From assembly GCA_009668205.1 (NCBI GenBank), contig WJYM01000001.1, positions 682,001-746,000 on the forward strand: 64,000 nucleotides of DNA. The letters run 5' to 3'. The stretch is from Enterobacteriaceae bacterium RIT691 (GTDB lineage Bacteria; Pseudomonadota; Gammaproteobacteria; Enterobacterales; Enterobacteriaceae). The notes beneath the pieces were generated by a model. It did not search any database. It saw only the letters and a program-made list of their open reading frames with translations, and was not told where the DNA came from. The position numbers were made by a program, and so were the translations under genes. Positions 39,133 through 50,653 of the stretch are shown piece by piece. The first letter of the stretch is position 1. Each line of letters opens with the position of its first letter.

Positions 39133-40065
39133 TTAACTTTCTTCGTTTAAGCGCCAGGCCAGTTGCTCAAGATAGCGGCTCTGATCGTTGCGCGCTTTGA
39201 GCGCCTCTTCCAGGGTACAGGGTACGAAATGAATCGGCTGCCCGAGCGGAATTTGCGCCAATTGGTACATATCAGCGTCGATAATGCAGGCAATACGCGG
39301 ATAACCGCCGGTCGTCTGCGCATCATTCATCAGCACGATGGGCTGGCCATTGTGCGGCACCTGCACCACACCCGGCAGCAGGCCGTGAGATTGCAATTCC
39401 CGGTCGGTCGTTCGGACCAGCGGCTGTCCTTGCAGGCGGTAGCCCATGCGGTTGCTTTGCGGACTCAGCTGCCACGGCGCACGCCAGAAGTTTTCCTGCG
39501 AAGCGGCGTCAAACTCATGGTATTCCGGCCCAGGAAGCGCACGGATGCGGTTGCTGTAAGGCAGCTGTTTTACGCCCTGGGGGCCGCTAAACGTGCGCAC
39601 CGCGGGCAAGAGTTTCAGCACATCGCCATCCTGCAATCGTCGTCCTTCCAGCCCACCGATTCCCGCTTTCAGATCGGTGCTGTAGGAGCCGAGGACTTTG
39701 GGCACATCAATGCCACCCGCGACCGCCAGATAACTGCGGATCCCGTGCACAGGGCGTTTTAGCACCAGCGTTTGTCCGGCTGACACCGGTTGACGCCACC
39801 CCGCCCAGACCGTTTCGCCATCCAGCGTCGCTTCACACCCCGCGCCTGTCAGGGCAAACCACCCATTTTGCTCAAACTGAACCGTCAGTTGCCCAAGCGT
39901 AATTTCCAGCGCAGCGGCCTCTGGCTCGTTCCCCACCAGCAGATTCGCGGTGATCAATGACGGTTTATCCAGCGCACCGCAGCGGCTGATGCCGGACTGG
40001 CGTAACCCATAGCGCCCGCCGTCCTGCACCGAGGTGTATAAACCCGAGCGAATGATCTTCAGCAT
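39133..40065 (-). CDS. pxpC: 5-oxoprolinase subunit PxpC
   Basis: Carboxyltransferase-like subunit of the PxpABC 5-oxoprolinase, which opens L-pyroglutamate to glutamate with ATP. 310 residues, matching YbgK, beginning [20 protein letters not shown] and including [14 protein letters not shown] and LPGPEYHEF. It overlaps pxpB by 7 bp. Relatives fused with PxpB occur in urea amidolyase and KipAI. The third subunit, PxpA, is not encoded nearby. Confidence 0.94.
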   Translation of the reverse strand: MLKIIRSGLYTSVQDGGRYGLRQSGISRCGALDKPSLITANLLVGNEPEAAALEITLGQLTVQFEQNGWFALTGAGCEATLDGETVWAGWRQPVSAGQTLVLKRPVHGIRSYLAVAGGIDVPKVLGSYSTDLKAGIGGLEGRRLQDGDVLKLLPAVRTFSGPQGVKQLPYSNRIRALPGPEYHEFDAASQENFWRAPWQLSPQSNRMGYRLQGQPLVRTTDRELQSHGLLPGVVQVPHNGQPIVLMNDAQTTGGYPRIACIIDADMYQLAQIPLGQPIHFVPCTLEEALKARNDQSRYLEQLAWRLNEES

Positions 40066-40715
40066 ATGCCCTCCTTTTGCGGCACGAAGCGAACGGTATC
40101 GCCCGGTCTTAACAGCACCGGCTCCGCCCTTTTGGCGTCAAACAACGCCAGTGAGGTGTGCCCGATGAGCTGCCAGCCACCCGGCGTGCTGAGCGGGTAA
40201 ATGCCCGTCAGTTCTCCGCCAATGCCAACACTTCCCGCGGGAACCTGTACGCGCGGCTCTGCGCGGCGAGGCATCACCAGTTGAGGCGACAGCCCGCCGA
40301 GATAGGCAAAGCCGGGTTGGAATCCCAGAAACCACACCGCGTATTCAGCCGAAGCGTGCAGCTCAACAACCTGTTTGGGTGTCAGACCGCTGTGCTCAGC
40401 GACCACCGGCAGATCCGGCCCGTGTTTGCCGCCATACACCACCGGAATGTCTATCTGCCGACACTCCGGTTCCAGCACGTCACTCTCCTCCCACCAGCGC
40501 TGCAAACGCTCGATGGCATCCAGCGCCAGCGACTGTGGATTACGCAGAATGACGGTAATGTTGTTCATCCCCGGGATCGCTTCCAGGACTTCAGGATATT
40601 CTGGCGCACGCTGGGCCAGGCGCCAGATGCGTTTCTGGCTCTCCAGCGTGAGCGGCGGTTCCAGTTCCAAAACAACTGCCGTTTCACCTAACAGATAACA
40701 ACGCGCTCGCTGCAC
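40059..40715 (-). CDS. pxpB: 5-oxoprolinase subunit PxpB
   Basis: 218-residue partner of PxpC (YbgJ, KipI-like). The conserved VPVVYGG-type strand ([13 protein letters not shown]), and [12 protein letters not shown] and [10 protein letters not shown] blocks match the family. It starts 15 bp after ybgI and overlaps pxpC, so they are co-translated. Confidence 0.94.
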   Translation of the reverse strand: MQRARCYLLGETAVVLELEPPLTLESQKRIWRLAQRAPEYPEVLEAIPGMNNITVILRNPQSLALDAIERLQRWWEESDVLEPECRQIDIPVVYGGKHGPDLPVVAEHSGLTPKQVVELHASAEYAVWFLGFQPGFAYLGGLSPQLVMPRRAEPRVQVPAGSVGIGGELTGIYPLSTPGGWQLIGHTSLALFDAKRAEPVLLRPGDTVRFVPQKEGIC

Positions 40716-40730
40716 TTTCGCCCTCTCTTA

Positions 40731-41474
40731 TCAGGCCGGGTTCGGAATATCGATAAAGGTCACATCCAGATCGGTGGTGTCATTCAGCCATTCACTCAGG
40801 GCGCGAATGCCGCCACGCTCGGTCGCATGATGGCCAGCCGCATAAAAATGCAGGCCCTGCTCTCGGGCAGAATGAATGGTCTGCTCGGAAACCTCACCGG
40901 TAATAAAGGCATCAACGCCGAAACGCGCTGCGCTATCAATAAAGCTTTGACCGCCGCCGGTACACCACGCCACGCGGGAAATCTTCTCCGGGCCAGTATC
41001 CCCACTCCACAGCGGTTTGCGCCCTAAACGGGCTTCAATCCATGAGGCAAACTCCGCGCCCGACACCGGCATTGCCAGCTCACCCCATGGCACCAGAGGT
41101 TCAATCTCACCCATCACATTGATGCCGAGCAGAGACGCCAACTGCGCGTTGTTGCCAAGCTCCGGATGGGCATCCAGGGGTAAATGCCAGCCGTAGAGAT
41201 TGATGTCATTTTCCAGCAGCGTTTTCAGCCGACGGCGTTTCATCCCGCGAATCACCGGGGATTCACCTTTCCAGAAGTAACCATGATGCACGATGACGGC
41301 ATCGGCCTGCTGGCGCACCGCTTCATCCAGTAGCGCCTGACTTGCCGTGACGCCGGTGACGATTTTGCGGATCTCTTCTTTCCCCTCAACCTGTAATCCG
41401 TTAGGCGCGTAATCGCTGATCGCCGCGCTGTTGAGTTTGCCGTTAATCAGTTGTTCCAGTTCATTGTTTTTCAT
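40731..41474 (-). CDS. ybgI: NIF3-family metal-binding protein YbgI
   Basis: 247 residues of the NIF3/GTP cyclohydrolase I type 2 family, which forms a toroidal hexamer with a dinuclear metal centre. Metal-binding histidines are in VIVHHGYFW (about 64-72) and AAGHHATERGG near 215-225. The biochemical role is unproven. The start at MKNNELEQL matches E. coli. First gene of ybgI-pxpB-pxpC-nei. Confidence 0.95.
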   Translation of the reverse strand: MKNNELEQLINGKLNSAAISDYAPNGLQVEGKEEIRKIVTGVTASQALLDEAVRQQADAVIVHHGYFWKGESPVIRGMKRRRLKTLLENDINLYGWHLPLDAHPELGNNAQLASLLGINVMGEIEPLVPWGELAMPVSGAEFASWIEARLGRKPLWSGDTGPEKISRVAWCTGGGQSFIDSAARFGVDAFITGEVSEQTIHSAREQGLHFYAAGHHATERGGIRALSEWLNDTTDLDVTFIDIPNPA

Positions 41475-41737
41475 CGTCACTCCAGACTGACTTTCTGTAC
41501 TGAGGGATACCATAGCCGCCCGCTGGCTTCCCGTCGATAGCCGCAGGAAAATGCGTTTCAGCAGGATGTCCGTTCACGCGGAAAAATTACTTAACGATGC
41601 GCAGCATATTCGTGTATATTTATGCACTAGGACAGCATATTAATTGAGCATTCATGCTCATAATCCATGGATAGCATAAAAGAAACGAATAATGCGGAAT
41701 GATTATCTTCTGCACTTATGGCAAGACAGAGAGCAAC

Positions 41738-43219
41738 ATGAAGACACCATCCTCACAACCCCGCGCTATCTATTACGTGGTGGCACTGCAAATCTGGGAA
41801 TACTTTAGTTTTTACGGGATGCGCGCCCTGCTGATCCTGTATCTCACTAACCAACTGAAATACAACGATGACCACGCGTATGCCCTGTTCAGCGCGTACT
41901 GCTCATTGGTGTACGTCACGCCAATTCTTGGCGGCTGGCTGGCGGATAAAGTCCTCGGCAACCGCATGGCGGTCATGATCGGCGCGTTTCTCATGGCCGT
42001 TGGCCATCTGGTGCTCGGCGCCAGTGAAATATCCCCGATGTTCCTCTACCTGTCGCTGGCAATCATTGTCTGCGGCTATGGTTTGTTTAAATCCAACGTC
42101 AGCTGTCTGCTGGGCGAACTGTATGAACCGACCGATCCGCGTCGCGACGGCGGTTTCTCTCTGCTGTATGCGGCAGGGAATGTGGGTTCGATCATTGCGC
42201 CAATCGCCTGCGGTTACGTGCAAGAAGAGTACAGCTGGGCAATGGGCTTCGCGCTTGCGGCCATCGGCATGCTGGCAGGACTGGTGATTTTCCTCTGCGG
42301 TAATCGTCATTTCAGCCACACCGTCGGCGTGAATAAAGCCGTGCTCACCAGCAAAAAAATGGCGCTGCCCGTTTGGGGCTGGCTGCTGGTGCTGCTGGTT
42401 GTCTCCCCGTTGATCATCGCTGTGCTGTTCTGGAAAGAGTGGGCGCTGTATGCCCTGATTATCGCCACGGTGATCGGCCTGGTGATGCTGGCACAAATCT
42501 ACAAAAAAGCGGAAAACCAGAAGCAGCGCAAAGAGCTGGGGCTGGTTGTGGTGCTGACATTCTTCAGCCTGCTGTTTTGGGCCTTTGCCCAACAGGGCGG
42601 CAGCTCTATCAGCCTGTATATCGACCGCTTTGTGAACCGCGATATCTTCGGTTATGAAGTGCCAACCGCCATGTTCCAGTCGGTGAATGGTTTCGCCGTG
42701 ATGCTCTGCGGGATCTTCCTCGCCTGGGTGGTGAAAGAATCCGTCACCGGCAACCGCGCGGTGCGCATCTGGGGTAAATATGCGCTAGGGCTGGGCCTGA
42801 TGAGTGCGGGCTTCTGCATTCTGACGCTGAGCGCACGCTGGTCTGCCAGCTTTGGTCACTCTTCCATGCCGCTAATGGTACTGGGCATGGCGGTGATGGG
42901 TTTTGCCGAGTTGTTCATCGATCCGGTGGCCATGGCACAAATCACCCGCATCGAAATTCCCGGCGTGACGGGCGTGCTGACCGGGATTTATATGCTGCTT
43001 TCAGGGGCTATCGCGAACTATGTGGCTGGCGTGATTGCCGACCAAACCTCGCAGAGCGCTTTTGATGCAGCAGGCGCCATCAACTACTCCATCGATGCCT
43101 ACATCAATGTGTTCAGCCAGATAACCTGGGGTTCACTGGCCTGTGTGGCGGTGGTGCTGGTTATCTGGTTTGGTCATGCGATGAAAGTTCGCTCTCGCCG
43201 TCTGGCGATGGGGGCTTAA
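41738..43219 (+). CDS. dtpD: Dipeptide/oligopeptide permease DtpD (POT family)
   Basis: Proton-coupled di/tripeptide importer. 493 residues with about fourteen helices. The N-terminal [13 protein letters not shown] and the FGLYxxN-type segment [15 protein letters not shown] fit the POT/PTR family. I choose the ATG of MKTPSSQPR, preceded by AGAGAGCAAC, for length agreement with E. coli. Its stop overlaps the phrB stop by 3 bp (convergent genes). Divergent from ybgI. Confidence 0.95.
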   Translation: MKTPSSQPRAIYYVVALQIWEYFSFYGMRALLILYLTNQLKYNDDHAYALFSAYCSLVYVTPILGGWLADKVLGNRMAVMIGAFLMAVGHLVLGASEISPMFLYLSLAIIVCGYGLFKSNVSCLLGELYEPTDPRRDGGFSLLYAAGNVGSIIAPIACGYVQEEYSWAMGFALAAIGMLAGLVIFLCGNRHFSHTVGVNKAVLTSKKMALPVWGWLLVLLVVSPLIIAVLFWKEWALYALIIATVIGLVMLAQIYKKAENQKQRKELGLVVVLTFFSLLFWAFAQQGGSSISLYIDRFVNRDIFGYEVPTAMFQSVNGFAVMLCGIFLAWVVKESVTGNRAVRIWGKYALGLGLMSAGFCILTLSARWSASFGHSSMPLMVLGMAVMGFAELFIDPVAMAQITRIEIPGVTGVLTGIYMLLSGAIANYVAGVIADQTSQSAFDAAGAINYSIDAYINVFSQITWGSLACVAVVLVIWFGHAMKVRSRRLAMGA

Positions 43220-44631
43220 GTTTTTCTGGCGGCCTCATAAGCCGCCAGCGTATCAAGCCGCGCCTGTTTGTGATCGACAATCGGGCGCGGATACTCCAGC
43301 TCCACATTTTCCTTTTCCGCCCACGCCCAGGGCGCATGAAGGGCTTTTCCCGGCACCTCGTTTAATTCCGGTAACCAGTGACGGATAAATTCGCCGTCCT
43401 TATCAAATTTCTCGCCCTGAGTCGTCGGGTTGAAAATGCGAAAATACGGCGCCGCGTCAGTGCCCGTTGAAGCGGCCCACTGCCAGCCACCGTTGTTCGC
43501 CGCCAAATCACCATCCACCAGCTGAGACATGAAATAGCGCTCCCCTTCCCGCCAGTCGATCAGCAGATCTTTCACCAGGAAGCTGGCGACGATCATCCGC
43601 AGGCGGTTGTGCATCCAGCCTGTGGTATTGAGTTGGCGCATCGCGGCATCGACGATCGGATACCCGGTTTTTCCCTGCTGCCAGGCCTCCAGCACCTGCT
43701 TGTCGCGCTTCCACGTCACCTTATCCGTCCAGCCGATAAACGGTTTGTAGCGACAGAGTTCAGGATGGTAAGTCATCAGATGACGGTAAAACTCACGCCA
43801 GATAAGTTCGTTCAGCCACACCGCCCCCACGCCGCCTTCAAGTGCCTGAGGGCATTCAGCCAACAGACGATGCAGGCACTGACGCGGGGAAAGCACGCCA
43901 AGCGTCAGGCAGGCTGACAATCGGCTGGTCCCTTCCAGGGCGGGAAAATCGCGCTTGTCCTCATATTCCGCCGCCTGCTGCTGACAAAAATGGCGCAATC
44001 GGGTGAGGGCGTTTTTCTCGTCGGCCGGGAACAAGTTCGGATCGAACGCTTGTTGCGGATAGCTAAGGGTGATTGCTGAGGATGCTTCTCCCCCGTCATG
44101 TTGCCGAACGGAGGGCGCTCTGACACATTCCGGCAGGCCTTCCTGTAAGCGCCGGATAAACGCATTCTTGAACGGCGTGAACACCTTATACATCTGCTGA
44201 TTTCCGGTCATCACGCTGCCCGGCGGTAACATCACGCTGTCATCAAACCCCTGACAAACCACGTCGGTCAGCACTTTTTCCACAGCGACATCCCGCTGAT
44301 GCTCATTCAGTTCATACTGATAATTATAAAAAAGATGCGTCACCTGATGCTCGTGACAGAGGCTTTTTAGCGTCTCGATGGCTGCGGTAAAATCTGTCGC
44401 TTCACGAAACAGCAGCGGGATATTTTTCTCAGCCAGATTCGTCTGCAAAGCGTTCAGATGGGCCTGCAAATACGCGGCCTGGCGCGGTGCCATTTGGTGC
44501 TTCTGCCACTGCTGTGGGGTGGCGATAAACAGCGCGATGACTGAAGCCTTGCTGTCGCGGCAGGCAGCGGCAAGCGCCAGATTGTCATGCAGGCGTAAAT
44601 CCGTCCTGAACCAGACCAGATGGGTGGTCAT
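43216..44631 (-). CDS. phrB: Deoxyribodipyrimidine photolyase PhrB
   Basis: Repairs UV cyclobutane dimers using blue light. 471 residues: N-terminal alpha/beta domain with [17 protein letters not shown] for the folate antenna, and a helical FAD domain with [22 protein letters not shown] and [20 protein letters not shown]. The start at MTTHLVWF lies 10 bp after the ybgA stop, so both are probably one transcript. Upstream in-frame codons are rejected. Confidence 0.97.
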   Translation of the reverse strand: MTTHLVWFRTDLRLHDNLALAAACRDSKASVIALFIATPQQWQKHQMAPRQAAYLQAHLNALQTNLAEKNIPLLFREATDFTAAIETLKSLCHEHQVTHLFYNYQYELNEHQRDVAVEKVLTDVVCQGFDDSVMLPPGSVMTGNQQMYKVFTPFKNAFIRRLQEGLPECVRAPSVRQHDGGEASSAITLSYPQQAFDPNLFPADEKNALTRLRHFCQQQAAEYEDKRDFPALEGTSRLSACLTLGVLSPRQCLHRLLAECPQALEGGVGAVWLNELIWREFYRHLMTYHPELCRYKPFIGWTDKVTWKRDKQVLEAWQQGKTGYPIVDAAMRQLNTTGWMHNRLRMIVASFLVKDLLIDWREGERYFMSQLVDGDLAANNGGWQWAASTGTDAAPYFRIFNPTTQGEKFDKDGEFIRHWLPELNEVPGKALHAPWAWAEKENVELEYPRPIVDHKQARLDTLAAYEAARKT

Positions 44632-44641
44632 AACTCTCCAG

Positions 44642-45598
44642 TTAATGTCCGTAACGTAAGCGCAATGCTTCTGGCCAGGGATCGAAATAGCGCTGTCCCG
44701 CCAGATAAGCATCAGGAAATTCAGCCATATAGTGTTTTAACAGCGTGACGGGTGCAAGCAAAGGCTGTGTGCCCTGCCGATAGCGGCTGATCAAGTCGGC
44801 CAGCTCCTGACGCTGGCGGCTGTTTAGCTGGTTTCGGAAATAGCCCTGCACGTGCATCAGCACGTTGGTGTGGTTTCGCCGTGTGGCAGGATGCGACATC
44901 AACGTCATCAGGCGCAGCCGATATTCAAGAAAGTAGGACTCAAGGGATTCCCACTCTGCAATGCCCGCAACAAAGCGCCCAAGTTCACGATAAAGCGGCT
45001 GCGAATGCGCCAGCAAAAGCAGCTTATAGCGGCTATGAAAAGCCACCAGCTCGCCGCGCGTCAGGCCGCTGTCGCGAAGAGTATGGAGTTCATGCAACGC
45101 GTAAATACGCGCCACAAAGTTCTCACGAAGCACGGGATCCTGTAATCGCCCATCTTCTTCTACCGGCAGCCAGGGGTAGGTCTGCATCAGCAGGTCAGTA
45201 TAAATCCCGCGTCCGGATTTATGGCTATAGCTGGTATCCGCATCGTAAACCCGCACGCGCTCCATCCCGCAGCTCGGCGAGTTTTTACAGACGATATAGC
45301 CACAGAGATTTTCGAAACGTGCGATTCGCTTGAGGGTGAAATCACGCATCGCGTCGGTTAAATCGCCTTCACGTTGGTCGCTAAACTTCAGATGCAGGCT
45401 GCCCTGCTTTTCTTTCACCAGCCGCAGCGCAGGCCGCGGAACCGGCAATCCAACCGCCAGTTCCGGGCAAACGGGTTCAAAATCCACCCACGGAGAAAGC
45501 TCATCCACCGCAAACGACAGCCGCTTATGACCGCCGTCAAAGCGGACGCGTTCCCCCAATAAACAGGCGCTGATGCCTACAGGGATTTTCTCGCTCAT
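44642..45598 (-). CDS. ybgA: Two-domain DUF523-DUF1722 protein YbgA
   Basis: 318 residues. The N-terminal DUF523 domain (about 1-150) has Cys in ISACLLGERVRFDG, CPELAVGLPVPRPALRL and CKNSPSCGMERVRVY; members of this domain (TudS) bind a 4Fe-4S cluster and act as thiouracil desulfidases. The C-terminal DUF1722 domain (about 175-305) has HSRYKLLLLAHSQPLYRELG. E. coli K-12 YbgA is reported much shorter, with DUF1722 only, so this is the full fused form. I choose the ATG 5 nt after AGGAG; a GTG two codons earlier is possible. Function in vivo is unknown; the link to phrB hints at nucleic-acid repair or thio-base salvage. Confidence 0.9.
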   Translation of the reverse strand: MSEKIPVGISACLLGERVRFDGGHKRLSFAVDELSPWVDFEPVCPELAVGLPVPRPALRLVKEKQGSLHLKFSDQREGDLTDAMRDFTLKRIARFENLCGYIVCKNSPSCGMERVRVYDADTSYSHKSGRGIYTDLLMQTYPWLPVEEDGRLQDPVLRENFVARIYALHELHTLRDSGLTRGELVAFHSRYKLLLLAHSQPLYRELGRFVAGIAEWESLESYFLEYRLRLMTLMSHPATRRNHTNVLMHVQGYFRNQLNSRQRQELADLISRYRQGTQPLLAPVTLLKHYMAEFPDAYLAGQRYFDPWPEALRLRYGH

Positions 45599-45668
45599 CT
45601 TCACTCCTTTCAGGCATATAAAGAAGTGTAGACGTCAGACGCTGAAAAACACCGGGTTGCTTCGGACA

Positions 45669-45705
45669 TAAAAAAACCGCCACGTTTAACGATGGCGGTT
45701 TTTTT
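45669..45705. terminator. Terminator between ybfA and ybgA
   Basis: AACCGCCA and TGGCGGTT form the stem with a CGTTTAACGA loop and run into T-tracts on both strands. On the minus strand it ends ybfA. Confidence 0.88.
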
Positions 45706-45718
45706 ACTTCTGGTTCTG

Positions 45719-45919
45719 TTAGTAGAAATCGCAGGTGGCTTTTTCAGCCTGATCCATCCACACCGGTTTTTCGCTGGTTTTCGACCAGACACGGTGCAGG
45801 TAGCTGTAAAAACGCCCGCGATCTTTCCAGAACAGCATAACGGGCAACGCCACAACCCCCGCCACGACGGCGAAAGTGCGACGCATTAATACGGTTTGTG
45901 CAGAATACTCTTTATACAT
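45719..45919 (-). CDS. ybfA: Small conserved membrane protein YbfA
   Basis: 66 residues, with one hydrophobic helix (about 12-30) and the highly conserved C-terminal [20 protein letters not shown]. The same small gene lies divergent from kdp in E. coli. Function unknown. The ATG is preceded by GGGGAGAGTCATT. Confidence 0.88.
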   Translation of the reverse strand: MYKEYSAQTVLMRRTFAVVAGVVALPVMLFWKDRGRFYSYLHRVWSKTSEKPVWMDQAEKATCDFY

Positions 45920-46219
45920 AATGACTCTCCCCTTTCATGGCCGGTAACGCTCACCGGTAAATGTTATCTGCCTAAAATAGTACCTTTTTGCGTGTAATTT
46001 TACTACTCCTCCGACCACTTATTTACGCCTGTTTTGTGCTTATTTACATTACATACCGTAATTAAGTTACAAAAAAGTTAAATTAAAACTAACCATTAGT
46101 TAATAAATGGCTTTTGTCCTTTTTATATTATTTTTACACCCCCACCTGCGTTTTTTGCGAAATCTTTGCACCGGAAAACCTACTGTGACTGCAGATCATT
46201 AAACACCTGGAGGTGGACT
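45920..46219. promoter_or_regulatory. ybfA-kdpF divergent control region (300 bp)
   Basis: AT-rich, no gene. It holds the KdpE-like box described separately and a possible kdp -35 TTGCGA at 46155-46160, with a weak -10 near 46181. The ybfA promoter must lie towards 45960-46000. Confidence 0.5.
46122..46142 (+). promoter_or_regulatory. KdpE operator of the kdp promoter
   Basis: TTTATATTATTTTTACACCC closely matches the T-rich KdpE site of the E. coli kdpFABC promoter as I recall it. It lies 13 bp upstream of the putative -35. Confidence 0.65.
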
Positions 46220-46309
46220 GTGAGTACAGGCGTGCTGACCGGCATCGTGCTGGTTTTCCTGTTATTGGGCTATCTGGTTTATGCCCTGATCAATGCGGAG
46301 GCCTTCTGA
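46220..46309 (+). CDS. kdpF: K+-transporting ATPase small subunit KdpF
   Basis: 29-residue hydrophobic peptide ([20 protein letters not shown] then ALINAEAF) that stabilises the KdpABC complex. GTG start after GGAGGTGGACT. The stop overlaps the kdpA start (TGATG). Confidence 0.93.
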   Translation: MSTGVLTGIVLVFLLLGYLVYALINAEAF

Positions 46310-47988
46310 TGGCTGCGCAGGCGTTTTTACTGATTGCCAGTTTCTTGCTGGCGCTGTTCATTCTCGCCCGTCCGTTGGGGTCATTGTTGGCAAGACTGAT
46401 TGCTAATACCTCACTGCCAGGCACGGCGAGTCTGGATACGGCTCTGTGGAAAATACTGGGGATCCCCGATCGGGAGATGAACTGGCGGCAGTATCTGTTT
46501 GCCGTGTTGTGGCTGAACATCGCCGGACTCATCCTGCTGTTTCTGCTGCTGATGTTCCAGAACGTGCTGCCGCTGAATCCCCAGAACTTCCCGGGCCTTT
46601 CATGGGATCTGGCGCTGAATACCGCAGTGAGTTTTGTCAGCAACACTAACTGGCAGGCTTACAGCGGGGAAAGTACCCTCAGCTACTTCAGCCAGATGGC
46701 CGGGCTTGCCGTGCAAAACTTCCTCTCTGCCGCCACGGGGATTGCCGTGGTGTTCGCGCTGATTCGCGGTTTTTCCCGTCACAGCACCGAGACGCTCGGC
46801 AATGCATGGAAAGATATCGTTCGCGTTACGCTCTGGATCCTGGTGCCGCTCTCGTTGCTGATAGCCCTGTTTATGATCCAGCAAGGTACGCTGCAAAACT
46901 TCCTTCCTTATCAACACTTCACATCGCTGGAAGGGGTCAAAGGCGTGCTGCCGATGGGGCCGGTGGCCTCACAGGAAGCGATCAAAATGCTGGGCACCAA
47001 CGGCGGCGGTTTCTTCAACGCCAACTCCAGCCATCCGTTTGAAAACCCAACCGCACTGACCAACGCCGTGCAGATGCTGGCGATCTTCCTGATCCCGGCT
47101 GCCCTTTGTTTCGCCTTTGGTGAGGCCGTGAACGATCGTCGCCAGGGGCGCGCCATTCTGTGGGCGATGACGGTGATTTTCGTGATTTGCGTGGTGGTGG
47201 TGATGTGGGCTGAACTCAATGGCAATCCTCATTTCCTGCAATTGGGTGCTGACAGCGCCGCCAATATGGAAGGCAAAGAGAGCCGTTTTGGCATCCTGCA
47301 GAGCAGCCTGTTTGCGGTGATCACCACCGCCGCGTCCTGCGGTGCCGTCAACGCCATGCACGACTCTTTCACCGCACTCGGTGGCATGGTGCCGATGTGG
47401 CTGATGCAGATTGGCGAAGTGGTGTTTGGCGGCGTGGGCTCCGGGCTGTACGGGATGCTGCTTTTCGTCCTGTTGGCGGTGTTTATCGCCGGGCTGATGA
47501 TTGGCCGTACCCCGGAATACCTCGGTAAAAAAATCGACGTTCGCGAAATGAAAATGACCGCCCTGGCAATCCTGGTGACACCGGCGCTGGTACTGCTCGG
47601 CACGGCGCTGGCGATGATGACCGCCGCCGGGCGCGCGGGCATGTTCAACCCCGGCATTCATGGCTTCAGCGAAGTGCTGTATGCCGTCTCCTCTGCCGCG
47701 AACAACAACGGCAGCGCCTTTGCCGGCCTGAGCGCGAACACGCCGTTCTGGAACTGCCTGCTGGCGTTCTGCATGTTCGTCGGTCGTTTCGGGGTGATTG
47801 TTCCGGTGCTGGCGATTGCCGGTTCGTTGGTGAGTAAAAAAATCCAGCCCGCCAGCCAGGGTACGTTGCCCACCTGCGGCCCGCTCTTTGTTGGCCTGTT
47901 GATTGGTACCGTGATCCTGGTCGGTGCCCTGACCTTCATTCCCGCCCTGGCCTTAGGCCCGGTGGCTGAACATCTCTCTTCTTTATAA
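46309..47988 (+). CDS. kdpA: K+-transporting ATPase subunit KdpA
   Basis: Potassium-binding channel-like subunit of the high-affinity Kdp pump. 559 residues with four tandem M1-P-M2 units; selectivity-filter segments include [29 protein letters not shown] and [13 protein letters not shown]. The start is coupled to kdpF by a 1-bp overlap. A longer frame from 46213 is spurious because it reads kdpF in the wrong frame. Confidence 0.97.
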   Translation: MAAQAFLLIASFLLALFILARPLGSLLARLIANTSLPGTASLDTALWKILGIPDREMNWRQYLFAVLWLNIAGLILLFLLLMFQNVLPLNPQNFPGLSWDLALNTAVSFVSNTNWQAYSGESTLSYFSQMAGLAVQNFLSAATGIAVVFALIRGFSRHSTETLGNAWKDIVRVTLWILVPLSLLIALFMIQQGTLQNFLPYQHFTSLEGVKGVLPMGPVASQEAIKMLGTNGGGFFNANSSHPFENPTALTNAVQMLAIFLIPAALCFAFGEAVNDRRQGRAILWAMTVIFVICVVVVMWAELNGNPHFLQLGADSAANMEGKESRFGILQSSLFAVITTAASCGAVNAMHDSFTALGGMVPMWLMQIGEVVFGGVGSGLYGMLLFVLLAVFIAGLMIGRTPEYLGKKIDVREMKMTALAILVTPALVLLGTALAMMTAAGRAGMFNPGIHGFSEVLYAVSSAANNNGSAFAGLSANTPFWNCLLAFCMFVGRFGVIVPVLAIAGSLVSKKIQPASQGTLPTCGPLFVGLLIGTVILVGALTFIPALALGPVAEHLSSL

Positions 47989-48008
47989 GACCGCTGGAGA
48001 CACGTTTT

Positions 48009-50057
48009 ATGAGTCGCAAGCAAACGGCAATTTTCGAACCGGCCCTGGTGCGTCAGGCTCTGTTGGACGCCGTAAAAAAACTGAGTCCAGCCGTACAATG
48101 GCACAACCCGGTGATGTTTATCGTCTGGTTGGGCAGTGTACTGACCACCCTGCTCACTGTTGCCATGGCGATGGGCAAAATGCCGGGCAGCGCAGGATTC
48201 ACCGGCGCCATCAGCGTCTGGTTGTGGTTTACCGTGCTGTTCGCCAACTTTGCCGAAGCGCTGGCGGAAGGCCGCAGTAAAGCGCAGGCCAACAGCCTGA
48301 AAGGCGTTCAGAAAACCGCTTTCGCCCGCAAACTGCGCGCCCCGCAACATGACGCACAGATAGATCATGTTCCGGCCGACGATCTGCGCAAAGGCGATAT
48401 CGTGCTGGTGCAGGCGGGCGATATCATTCCCTGTGATGGAGAAGTGATCGAAGGCGGGGCGTCCGTCGACGAAAGCGCCATCACCGGGGAATCCGCGCCG
48501 GTTATCCGTGAGTCCGGCGGTGACTTCGCCTCCGTGACCGGCGGGACGCGAATTCTGTCCGACTGGCTGGTGGTGCAGTGCAGCGTCAATCCGGGTGAAA
48601 CGTTCCTCGATCGCATGATTGCGATGGTCGAGGGCGCACAGCGTCGTAAAACGCCGAATGAAATTGCACTGACTATCCTGCTGGTGGCGTTGACTATCGT
48701 CTTCCTGCTGGCCACCGCCACGCTGTGGCCGTTCTCCGCGTATGGCGGCACCGCGGTCAGCGTGACGGTGCTGGTCGCCCTGCTGGTGTGTTTGATTCCG
48801 ACCACCATCGGCGGCCTGCTCTCTGCCATCGGCGTGGCGGGGATGAGCCGGATGCTCGGGGCCAACGTGATTGCCACCAGCGGGCGCGCGGTCGAAGCGG
48901 CGGGCGACGTCGACGTATTGCTGCTGGATAAAACCGGCACCATTACCCTCGGCAACCGTCAGGCGTCAGAATTTTTACCGGCGCCGGGCGTGGATGAGAA
49001 AACCCTGGCGGACGCCGCGCAGCTGGCTTCTCTGGCCGATGAAACGCCGGAAGGCCGCAGCATCGTGATTCTGGCAAAACAGCGCTTCAACCTGCGCACC
49101 CGGGATGTGCAGGAACTTCAGGCCACGTTTGTGCCGTTTACCGCACAAACCCGCATGAGCGGTATCAACATTCACGACCGGATGATCCGCAAAGGCTCTG
49201 TCGATGCCATTCGTCGCCATGTGGAAGCGAATAACGGTCACTTCCCACCGCAGATCGATACGCTGGTCGAAAGCGTGGCGCGCGTTGGGGGAACACCGCT
49301 GGTTGTCGTGGAAGGTGCGACCGTGCTTGGGGTGATTGCCCTAAAAGATATCGTCAAAGGCGGCATCAAAGAGCGTTTCGCCCAGCTGCGCAAAATGGGG
49401 ATAAAAACGGTGATGATCACCGGCGATAACCGTTTAACCGCCGCCGCGATTGCCGCCGAAGCGGGCGTGGATGATTTTCTTGCAGAAGCCACCCCGGAAG
49501 CCAAGCTCGCACTGATCCGCCAGTACCAGGCAGAGGGCCGTCTGGTGGCGATGACCGGCGATGGCACCAACGATGCGCCCGCTCTGGCACAAGCAGACGT
49601 TGCCGTGGCGATGAACTCAGGCACCCAGGCGGCGAAAGAAGCGGGCAATATGGTGGATCTCGATTCCAACCCGACCAAGCTGATTGAAGTGGTGCATATC
49701 GGCAAGCAAATGCTGATGACCCGCGGGTCGCTCACCACCTTCAGTATCGCCAACGACGTGGCGAAGTATTTCGCCATTATTCCGGCGGCCTTTGCTGCCA
49801 CCTATCCGCAGCTCAATGCGCTGAACGTGATGCATCTGCACTCCCCGGCATCGGCGATTCTGAGCGCGGTGATTTTCAACGCCCTGATCATCGTATTCCT
49901 GATCCCACTGGCGCTGAAAGGCGTGAGCTACAAACCGCTGTCGGCGGCGGCGATGCTGCGTCGCAACCTGTGGGTATACGGCCTTGGTGGCCTGTTGGTG
50001 CCGTTTGTCGGCATTAAAGTTATCGATCTGCTGCTGACCCTGTTCGGCCTGGTTTAA
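48009..50057 (+). CDS. kdpB: K+-transporting ATPase catalytic subunit KdpB
   Basis: P-type ATPase subunit. 682 residues: actuator TGES (159-162), phosphorylation site Asp307 in LLDKTGT, nucleotide domain, hinge [16 protein letters not shown], and membrane helices at both ends. In E. coli Ser162 phosphorylation inhibits the pump, and that Ser is kept. Located 20 bp after kdpA. Confidence 0.97.
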   Translation: MSRKQTAIFEPALVRQALLDAVKKLSPAVQWHNPVMFIVWLGSVLTTLLTVAMAMGKMPGSAGFTGAISVWLWFTVLFANFAEALAEGRSKAQANSLKGVQKTAFARKLRAPQHDAQIDHVPADDLRKGDIVLVQAGDIIPCDGEVIEGGASVDESAITGESAPVIRESGGDFASVTGGTRILSDWLVVQCSVNPGETFLDRMIAMVEGAQRRKTPNEIALTILLVALTIVFLLATATLWPFSAYGGTAVSVTVLVALLVCLIPTTIGGLLSAIGVAGMSRMLGANVIATSGRAVEAAGDVDVLLLDKTGTITLGNRQASEFLPAPGVDEKTLADAAQLASLADETPEGRSIVILAKQRFNLRTRDVQELQATFVPFTAQTRMSGINIHDRMIRKGSVDAIRRHVEANNGHFPPQIDTLVESVARVGGTPLVVVEGATVLGVIALKDIVKGGIKERFAQLRKMGIKTVMITGDNRLTAAAIAAEAGVDDFLAEATPEAKLALIRQYQAEGRLVAMTGDGTNDAPALAQADVAVAMNSGTQAAKEAGNMVDLDSNPTKLIEVVHIGKQMLMTRGSLTTFSIANDVAKYFAIIPAAFAATYPQLNALNVMHLHSPASAILSAVIFNALIIVFLIPLALKGVSYKPLSAAAMLRRNLWVYGLGGLLVPFVGIKVIDLLLTLFGLV

Positions 50058-50069
50058 GAGGAAATGAAA

Positions 50070-50651
50070 ATGGCGACGTTACGCCCTGCTCTGGTTGTGC
50101 TGATTTTTTTAACCCTGATAACCGGTGGCGTTTATCCACTGTTGACGACCGCCCTTGGACAATGGTGGTTCAAAGATCAGGCCCTGGGATCGCTTATCCT
50201 GCAAAAAGATGAAATTAAAGGCTCCCGTCTGATCGGTCAGCAATTTTCCGCCCCGGGATATTTTCACGGCCGCCCTTCCGCCACCGCCAATAGCCCCTAT
50301 AATCCAGAGGCATCCGGCGGCAGCAACCTGGCGGGCAGTAACCCCGAGCTGGATAAACAAGTGGCCGCGCGGGTGGCGCAGCTGCGTCAGGATAATCCAC
50401 AGGCTGGCACAAAAGTCCCTGTCGAGTTGGTGACCAGCTCCGCCAGTGGCCTGGATTACAGCCTGACGCCGCCGTCCGTGCTCTGGCAGATACCGCGTGT
50501 GGCAAAAGCGCGTGGGCTGTCCGTGGAAACCCTGACGACGCTGGTAGCAGAACATACGCAACAGCTCCCCGTCAGTTTCCTGGGTCAGCCGGTGGTAAAT
50601 ATTGTTGAACTGAATATGGCGCTGGATGCCCTCGGCCAACCTAAGGATTAA
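50070..50651 (+). CDS. kdpC: K+-transporting ATPase subunit KdpC
   Basis: Assembly subunit with one N-terminal helix (about 7-28) and a periplasmic domain containing [10 protein letters not shown] and [15 protein letters not shown]. 193 residues from the ATG chosen here, 8 nt after GAGG; an ATG two codons earlier lies too close to that site but is also possible. Confidence 0.95.
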   Translation: MATLRPALVVLIFLTLITGGVYPLLTTALGQWWFKDQALGSLILQKDEIKGSRLIGQQFSAPGYFHGRPSATANSPYNPEASGGSNLAGSNPELDKQVAARVAQLRQDNPQAGTKVPVELVTSSASGLDYSLTPPSVLWQIPRVAKARGLSVETLTTLVAEHTQQLPVSFLGQPVVNIVELNMALDALGQPKD

Positions 50652-50653
50652 GC

